Below are positions 59,243-64,000 of a stretch of 64,000 nucleotides of DNA, piece by piece. Numbering within the stretch: the first letter of the stretch is position 1; each line of letters begins with the position of its first letter. Source of the stretch: Rhodopseudomonas sp. BAL398 (GTDB lineage Bacteria; Pseudomonadota; Alphaproteobacteria; Rhizobiales; Xanthobacteraceae); assembly GCF_033001325.1 (NCBI RefSeq), contig NZ_CP133111.1, positions 5,689,001 to 5,753,000 of the forward strand, given 5' to 3'. Under the pieces are notes generated by a model. That model made no database searches and was not told where the DNA came from. It saw only the letters and a program-made list of their open reading frames with translations. Made by a program: the position numbers and the translations under genes.

Positions 59243-61525
59243 ATGAACATGCAAGTGCAAAATCCAGTCGGCGTCGAGACGGTCAACGCAGTTTCCAGCG
59301 ATCCCTGGCGTGATTTTGCGACCGGGGTCTGGACCCGTGAGATCGAGGTGCGCGATTTCATTCAAGCCAATGTGACGCCGTGGACCGGCGACGCCGGCTT
59401 CCTGGCGCCCGCGACAGAGCGGACCAAGGCGCTGTGGGCGAAGCTGACAAGCCTGCTGCAGGCCGAGCGCGAGCGCGGCGGCGTACTCGACGTCGACACC
59501 CAGACCTTCGCCTCGATCGTGTCGCACGGCGCCGGCTATATCGACCGCGACCTCGAGCAGATTGTCGGCCTGCAGACCGACGCGCCGCTGAAACGCGCGA
59601 TGATGCCGTTCGGCGGCTGGCGCATGGTCAAGAACGGGCTCGAGGCCTACGGCTTCAAGGTCGATCCCAGCTTCGAGAAGATCTTCCCGACGCTGCGTAA
59701 AACTCACAACGACGCGGTGTTCGACATCTATGCGCCGGACGCCGTGCGCTGCCGCAAGTCCGGCATTATCACCGGGCTTCCCGACGCCTATGGCCGCGGC
59801 CGCATCATCGGCGACTATCGCCGCGTCGCGCTGTACGGCGTGACCCGGCTGATCGAGGACAAGAAGGCGCAGGGCGCCAGTCTCGAACTCGACTCGCTCG
59901 ACGAGGCGGTGCTGCGCCTGCGCGAGGAGATCGCCGAGCAGATCCGCGCGCTGAAGGAACTGGTAGTGATGGCCAAGGCCTATGGCTTCGACCTTTCCAA
60001 GCCGGCGGCGAACGCCCGCGAGGCGATCCAGTGGACCTATTTCGCATACCTCGCCGCCGTCAAGGAATCCAACGGCGCGGCGATGTCGCTGGGACGGGTG
60101 TCGAACTTCCTCGATATCTATATCGCGCGTGACATCGCCGAGGGCGTGCTCGACGAGGCGACCGCGCAGGAGTTGGTCGATCATTTCGTGATGAAGCTGC
60201 GGATCGTCCGGTTCCTGCGCACGCCGGAATATGATACGCTGTTCTCCGGCGATCCGACCTGGGTCACCGAATCGATCGGCGGCATGGGGCTGGACGGCCG
60301 TCCGCTGGTGACGCAGTCGAGCTTCCGCTTCCTGCACACGCTGGAGACGCTGGGCCCGGCGCCGGAGCCGAACCTCACCGTGCTGTGGTCGGAGAATCTG
60401 CCGCAGGGCTTCAAGGATTATTGCGCTCTGACCTCGATCCGCACCTCGTCGATCCAGTACGAGAGCGACGACCTGATGCGGCCCTATTGGGGCGACGATT
60501 ACGGCATCGCCTGCTGCGTCTCCGCGATGCGCATCGGCAAGCAGATGCAGTTCTTCGGCGCCCGCGCCAACCTCGCCAAGGCGATGCTCTACGCCATCAA
60601 CGGCGGACGCGACGAACTCTCCGGCGAACAGATCGGCCCGACTTTCGCGCCGGTCACCGGCGATGTGCTCGACTTCGACGAGGTCACGGCCAAGCTCGGC
60701 CCGATGATGGACTGGCTCGCCAAGGTCTATGTCGGCGCGCTCAACGCGATCCACTACTGCCACGACAAATACATGTATGAGCGCATCGAAATGGCGCTGC
60801 ATGATCGCGATATCCTGCGCACTATGGCCTGCGGCATCGCCGGCCTGTCGGTCGCCGCCGACAGCCTGTCGGCGATGAAGCACGCCAAGGTGAAGGTGAT
60901 CCGCGACGCGCGCGGGCTCGCCACCGACTTCGAGATCGAAGGCGACTACCCGGCCTTCGGCAACAATGACGACCGCGTCGACGAGATCGCGATCTGGCTG
61001 GTCAAAGAGTTCATGACCCGGCTGCGCAAGCAGAAGACCTATCGGGGCTCGGTCGCCACCATGTCGGTGCTGACCATCACCTCGAACGTCGTCTACGGCA
61101 AGAAGACCGGCAACACTCCCGACGGTCGCAAGGCCGGCGAACCCTTCGCGCCGGGCGCCAACCCGATGCATCGCCGCGACGTCAAGGGTGCGGTCGCCTC
61201 GATGGCCTCGGTGGCGAAGCTGCCCTATGCGCATTCGCAGGACGGCATCTCCTACACCTTCACCATCGTGCCCTCGGCGCTGGGCGCTGCGGAAGCCGAT
61301 CGCGTCACCAACCTGAACGGCCTGCTCGATGGCTACTTCGCCCAGGGTGGCCACCATATCAACGTCAACGTGTTCGACCGCGCGACCTTGCTGCACGCGA
61401 TGGATCACCCGGAACTGTATCCGCAGCTCACCATCCGGGTCTCCGGCTATGCGGTGAACTTCACCAAGCTGACGCGCGAGCAACAGCTCGACGTCATCTC
61501 TCGGACCTTTCATGATCTACACTGA
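59243..61525 (+). CDS. pflB: Formate acetyltransferase (pyruvate formate-lyase)
   Basis: A 760-residue glycyl-radical enzyme splitting pyruvate with CoA into acetyl-CoA and formate without oxygen. The adjacent catalytic cysteines are in [12 protein letters not shown]. The glycyl-radical loop is [12 protein letters not shown] near the C terminus. [15 protein letters not shown] is a family block. The enzyme is inactive without its activase, encoded next with a 14-bp overlap. No FNR-type TTGAT-N4-ATCAA box was found just upstream of the gene. Confidence 0.96.
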   Translation: MNMQVQNPVGVETVNAVSSDPWRDFATGVWTREIEVRDFIQANVTPWTGDAGFLAPATERTKALWAKLTSLLQAERERGGVLDVDTQTFASIVSHGAGYIDRDLEQIVGLQTDAPLKRAMMPFGGWRMVKNGLEAYGFKVDPSFEKIFPTLRKTHNDAVFDIYAPDAVRCRKSGIITGLPDAYGRGRIIGDYRRVALYGVTRLIEDKKAQGASLELDSLDEAVLRLREEIAEQIRALKELVVMAKAYGFDLSKPAANAREAIQWTYFAYLAAVKESNGAAMSLGRVSNFLDIYIARDIAEGVLDEATAQELVDHFVMKLRIVRFLRTPEYDTLFSGDPTWVTESIGGMGLDGRPLVTQSSFRFLHTLETLGPAPEPNLTVLWSENLPQGFKDYCALTSIRTSSIQYESDDLMRPYWGDDYGIACCVSAMRIGKQMQFFGARANLAKAMLYAINGGRDELSGEQIGPTFAPVTGDVLDFDEVTAKLGPMMDWLAKVYVGALNAIHYCHDKYMYERIEMALHDRDILRTMACGIAGLSVAADSLSAMKHAKVKVIRDARGLATDFEIEGDYPAFGNNDDRVDEIAIWLVKEFMTRLRKQKTYRGSVATMSVLTITSNVVYGKKTGNTPDGRKAGEPFAPGANPMHRRDVKGAVASMASVAKLPYAHSQDGISYTFTIVPSALGAAEADRVTNLNGLLDGYFAQGGHHINVNVFDRATLLHAMDHPELYPQLTIRVSGYAVNFTKLTREQQLDVISRTFHDLH

Positions 61526-62318
61526 CCAGGCCAATGCCGGCTACGCCACGGCGGCGCGCAAACCCACGGGTTTGCGCGCGGTGCGCCCAGCCATCTCTGG
61601 CTGGGTGCATTCAACCGAGGTTGGCGGCGCCGTCGATGGACCGGGTATTCGCTACGTGCTGTTTCTGGCGGGCTGTCTGCTGCGCTGCCAATATTGCCAC
61701 AACCCTGACTCCTGGCACATGCACCAGGGCAAGCCGACCAATTCGCGCGAGGTGTTACGCGATATCGGCAGCTACACCAAATTTCTCATGCATGCCCGCG
61801 GCGGCGTGACGCTCAGCGGCGGCGAGCCGCTGGTGCAGCCCGACTTCACCCACGCGATCCTGCGCGGCTGCAAGGAGATGGGCCTGCATACTGCGCTCGA
61901 CACCGCGGGCTTCCTCGGCGCCCATGCCGACGATTACCTGCTGGCCGACGTCGATCTGGTGCTGCTCGATATCAAGGCCTTCTCGGAGGCGACCTATCAC
62001 GACCTCACCGGCGTCGCGCTGGGACCGACGCTGGTGTTCGCCCGCCGCCTCGCGGCGATGAAGAAGCCGGTCTGGATCAGATTTGTGCTGGTTCCCGGCC
62101 TCACTGACAAATTCGACGAGATTGAGAAAATGGCGGCGTTCGCGCGTGAACTCGGCAATGTCGAGCGCGTCGACGTGTTGCCGTTCCACAAGATGGGCGA
62201 GTTCAAATGGGCCGCCGGCGGCGTGCCGTATCGACTTGCCGGCACAGAGCCGCCGACGCCCGACCTGCTCGAGCGCACCCGCGCGGTGTTTCGCCGCCAT
62301 GATCTGGTGGTGACGTGA
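61512..62318 (+). CDS. pflA: Pyruvate formate-lyase activating enzyme
   Basis: A 268-residue radical SAM activase that installs the glycyl radical on PflB. The cluster motif CLLRCQYC is near residue 56, [13 protein letters not shown] is the SAM-binding motif, and [15 protein letters not shown] follows. The conserved family start is [22 protein letters not shown]. The preceding about 30 residues are unusual and are encoded by two back-to-back palindromes (61554-61610). The gene overlaps the pflB end by 14 bp, which suggests coupled translation. Confidence 0.94.
   Translation: MIYTDQANAGYATAARKPTGLRAVRPAISGWVHSTEVGGAVDGPGIRYVLFLAGCLLRCQYCHNPDSWHMHQGKPTNSREVLRDIGSYTKFLMHARGGVTLSGGEPLVQPDFTHAILRGCKEMGLHTALDTAGFLGAHADDYLLADVDLVLLDIKAFSEATYHDLTGVALGPTLVFARRLAAMKKPVWIRFVLVPGLTDKFDEIEKMAAFARELGNVERVDVLPFHKMGEFKWAAGGVPYRLAGTEPPTPDLLERTRAVFRRHDLVVT
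61554..61610. repeat. Two adjacent palindromes inside the pflA 5-prime end
   Basis: First palindrome: GCGCGCAAACCC and its exact complement around AC (61554-61579). Second: CCCAGCCA, TCTC, TGGCTGGG (61586-61605) with further pairs outward to 61581/61610. They encode the stretch [17 protein letters not shown], just before the conserved PflA domain. This looks like a palindromic mobile unit inserted in frame. Confidence 0.65.
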
Positions 62319-62340
62319 GTTGTTAGCAAGGAGAAAGTCG

Positions 62341-62856
62341 ATGTCGACTTGGGACATTATGAGCCCTGGCGTTTCGTTTGCGCGGCGCAATTCGCCTGCG
62401 GCGGCGGTGGTGCGCAAGGAGGTCGCGATGGTGCCGAGTGCCGCCGAATTCGCGGCCCTTGCCACCGCCGCCGAAGAGGCCGAACGCGCGCAGCGCGCGG
62501 CGGCCGAGCGCATCGCGGGTGAGGCGCGTCGCGCGCTGGTCACCGCGCTACAGCAGAAGGCGCTCGACGAGGCGAACTGGCAGGCGTTGATCGATCGCGC
62601 GCGTCAGGTGGCGCGCCGCGGCGCCCGCGAGATGCTGCTGATCCGATTTCCGTCGGAGCTGTGCAGCGACCGCGGACGCGCCATCAACGCCATGGACCCG
62701 CATTGGCCGGAGACGTTGATCGGCGAGGCCGCCGACATGTTCGAACGCTGGCGGCGGGAATTGCGGCCGCAGGGCTTCGGCCTGACCGCGCAGATCCTCG
62801 ACTTCCCGGGTGGTTTCCCCGGCGATGCCGGTCTCACGCTCCGATGGGGACGCTGA
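62341..62856 (+). CDS. Hypothetical protein linked to pflBA
   Basis: A 171-residue protein (MSTWDIMSPGVSFARRNSP). A helical, Ala/Glu/Arg-rich middle (AALATAAEEAERAQRAAAERIAGEARRAL) is followed by a better folded C-terminal part (EMLLIRFPSELCSDRGRAIN, WPETLIGEAADMFERWRRELRPQGFGLTAQILDFPGG). GGAGAAAG is well placed before the ATG. It follows pflA by 22 bp and probably belongs to the same operon. I recognise no named family. Confidence 0.7.
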   Translation: MSTWDIMSPGVSFARRNSPAAAVVRKEVAMVPSAAEFAALATAAEEAERAQRAAAERIAGEARRALVTALQQKALDEANWQALIDRARQVARRGAREMLLIRFPSELCSDRGRAINAMDPHWPETLIGEAADMFERWRRELRPQGFGLTAQILDFPGGFPGDAGLTLRWGR

Positions 62857-62936
62857 GCCGACGCGCACGACTCGCGTAAGTATTGCGCTGACTGTAGGCC
62901 GAAGCTGATCGAAGCGGTGCGACAAAGATTCCTTCG

Positions 62937-62950
62937 CCCCGCTTGCGGGG
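62937..62950. repeat. REP-like GC hairpin
   Basis: CCCCGC-TT-GCGGGG followed by AGAGG. This small hairpin type occurs in many copies between genes in Bradyrhizobium/Rhodopseudomonas relatives. Here it stands between the pfl operon and the convergent LytTR gene and may also help to end transcription. Confidence 0.5.
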
Positions 62951-63025
62951 AGAGGTGAAGCAGTGCTCGTCGCAGTAACGACTCTGGTTCCTGCTACGCT
63001 GATTGCTCGCTCGCCGCAGCCGGTG

Positions 63026-63745
63026 TCAGCCGACGCCCAGCTTCTCCTTGAGCAGGGACAGAAACCGCCGGCTGACCGGCACCGAGCGTCCGGCCAGCGT
63101 CAGGATATGTCCGAGCCCGCCTTCCTCGAAGCGGAGCTCCTTGATGCGGTCGAGGTTGACCAGATATTGCCGGTGACACTGGAACATGCTGGTGCGTTCT
63201 TCCAGCGTGCGCAGCGACAGTTCGGTGAAGCGTTCCTTGCCGTCCTCGCCGACTACATAGACGCCGCTGGGCCGCGAGGCGACATATTCGACGTCCTCGA
63301 CCCGCAGCAGCGAAATCCGGTTTTGGCCGGTGCAGGGGATCTGCCGCAGCGGATGGGCGCGCTTGAGCGTGCCGACGTCCTGCGGGGCGCGATCGCGCTG
63401 CAGCCGTTGCAGGGTCTTGCCCAGGCGCGCCGGATCGACCGGCTTCAGCAAATAGTCGAAAGCGTTCTCCTCGAAGGCCTGCACGGCGTAGTCGTCATGC
63501 GCGGTGAGAAACACGATCCGCGGGGGGTGGACCGGATCGAGCATGGTGAGCATTTCCAGCCCGGTGATGCGCGGCATCTGGATGTCGAGGAACACGACCT
63601 CGGGCTGCAGCCGGTTGATCGCGGCGATCGCCTCGACGGCGTTGCCGGCCTCGCCGACGATGTCGATATCGCCGGCTTCGTTGAGCAGCACGCGCAACTC
63701 GCTCAGGGCAGGGGGCTCGTCATCGACAATCAAGACGCGCATCAT
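63026..63745 (-). CDS. LytTR-family response regulator
   Basis: A 239-residue regulator. The receiver ([20 protein letters not shown]) has the phosphoacceptor Asp in [10 protein letters not shown], Thr in FLTAHD and Lys in YLLKPVD. The C-terminal LytTR DNA-binding domain (about 135-235) shows [35 protein letters not shown] and VPVSRRF. It resembles the LytR/BtsR pair partners that answer extracellular metabolites such as pyruvate. Its start overlaps the stop of the sensor gene, so the two form a two-component operon. Confidence 0.93.
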   Translation of the reverse strand: MMRVLIVDDEPPALSELRVLLNEAGDIDIVGEAGNAVEAIAAINRLQPEVVFLDIQMPRITGLEMLTMLDPVHPPRIVFLTAHDDYAVQAFEENAFDYLLKPVDPARLGKTLQRLQRDRAPQDVGTLKRAHPLRQIPCTGQNRISLLRVEDVEYVASRPSGVYVVGEDGKERFTELSLRTLEERTSMFQCHRQYLVNLDRIKELRFEEGGLGHILTLAGRSVPVSRRFLSLLKEKLGVG

Positions 63746-64000
63746 GCGGCCACCATCTGCATTGGCAGCCGCATGGTGACGCGGGTGCGCACGTCGGGTT
63801 CAAAGCTCACATCGAGCCCGTAACCTTCGCCATAGCGGTTGCGGATTCGTCGGTCCACCAGGCTCATGCCGAGCCCGTCGCCGGGCGGATGCTCGGCGTA
63901 CAAGCCGGCGTTGTCTTCGACCGACAGCAAGAGCACGCCCTCCATCTGCCTCGCCGCGATCCGCACCACGCCGGCTTCGAGCATATGGGCGATGCCATGC
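63742..64000 (-). CDS. Sensor histidine kinase (LytS type), C-terminal part
   Basis: Only the last about 85 residues of the ATPase domain are inside the window. The end of the N-box ([10 protein letters not shown]), the G1-type [11 protein letters not shown] and the G2-type [18 protein letters not shown] are visible. This is the HATPase_c domain of a LytS/BtsS-like kinase, whose partner is the LytTR regulator directly downstream. The sensor region lies outside the window, so the signal is unknown. Confidence 0.85.
   Translation of the reverse strand, partial: HGIAHMLEAGVVRIAARQMEGVLLLSVEDNAGLYAEHPPGDGLGMSLVDRRIRNRYGEGYGLDVSFEPDVRTRVTMRLPMQMVAA

Noticed and set aside
59094-59246. A 50-codon frame whose stop overlaps the pflB start codon
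   Set aside because: No ribosome binding site or family likeness was seen, and the frame is a continuation of a long shadow frame across pta.
57138-59246. Very long open frame in a second frame across pta
   Set aside because: It is Arg-rich with the composition of a GC-rich shadow; the pta frame has full family motifs.
59015-61513. An 832-codon antisense frame opposite pflB
   Set aside because: The plus strand encodes an unmistakable pyruvate formate-lyase; the antisense frame has no motif.

Overview
The window is GC-rich and densely coded. Its gene content suggests an alphaproteobacterium of the Nitrobacteraceae (Bradyrhizobium/Rhodopseudomonas type). This is inferred from codon style, the small conserved hypotheticals, a CCCCGC-TT-GCGGGG repeat near 62.9 kb and an ackA-pta-pflB-pflA fermentation block. 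The species is not proven. No rRNA, tRNA, CRISPR array or intact insertion sequence was seen.

Layout. (1) 1-4.4 kb: the end of an imidazolonepropionase-like gene, an MBL-fold hydrolase, and a LysR regulator divergent from a PLP aminotransferase and an AEC permease. (2) About 5-47.4 kb: a large exopolysaccharide (EPS) locus in many short transcription units on both strands. It holds at least five glycosyltransferases, galE, glucose-1-phosphate cytidylyltransferase with an epimerase, a C-methyltransferase-type protein with a DUF4910 protein, a polyprenyl glycosylphosphotransferase, a flippase, a polymerase, a chain-length protein, a polysaccharide deacetylase, an acyltransferase-3, an MBOAT/SGNH pair and a radical SAM protein. 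An FkbH-like / acyl carrier / MaoC-SDR trio could make an acyl decoration. A type I secretion system (ABC transporter plus adaptor) lies beside a cargo-like protein, and a paralogue of that protein sits in the chain-length operon. (3) 47.6-53.8 kb: a minus-strand five-gene operon (TPP enzyme, enolase-superfamily dehydratase, membrane protein, gluconate-dehydrogenase-like small subunit, GMC oxidoreductase) that looks like sugar-acid or alcohol oxidation. (4) 54-55.6 kb: small genes, a DUF72 gene and a frameshifted cytochrome oxidase subunit IV remnant. (5) 55.7-62.9 kb: ackA, pta, pflB, pflA and a hypothetical gene, for anaerobic pyruvate conversion to formate, acetyl-CoA and acetate with ATP gain. 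(6) 63-64 kb: a LytTR response regulator and the end of its sensor kinase.

The most striking pattern is regulatory. Nine copies of a 14-bp palindrome, TTGAY-N4-GTCAA (extended form ACTTGAYGNCCGTCAAGT), occur across the EPS locus. Eight lie 68-128 bp (centre to start codon) upstream of an EPS unit and one lies between a LuxR-type regulator and an SDR gene. A Crp/Fnr-family regulator is encoded in the middle (22147-22812). Its recognition helix has the Glu-x-x-x-Arg spacing that reads TTGA half-sites in FNR/FixK. I propose that it controls the whole locus as a local regulon. The second unusual point is a type I secretion system whose adaptor carries a C39-like domain homologous to that of its ABC partner, next to a cargo-like protein with an unrecognised N-terminal domain and no RTX repeats.
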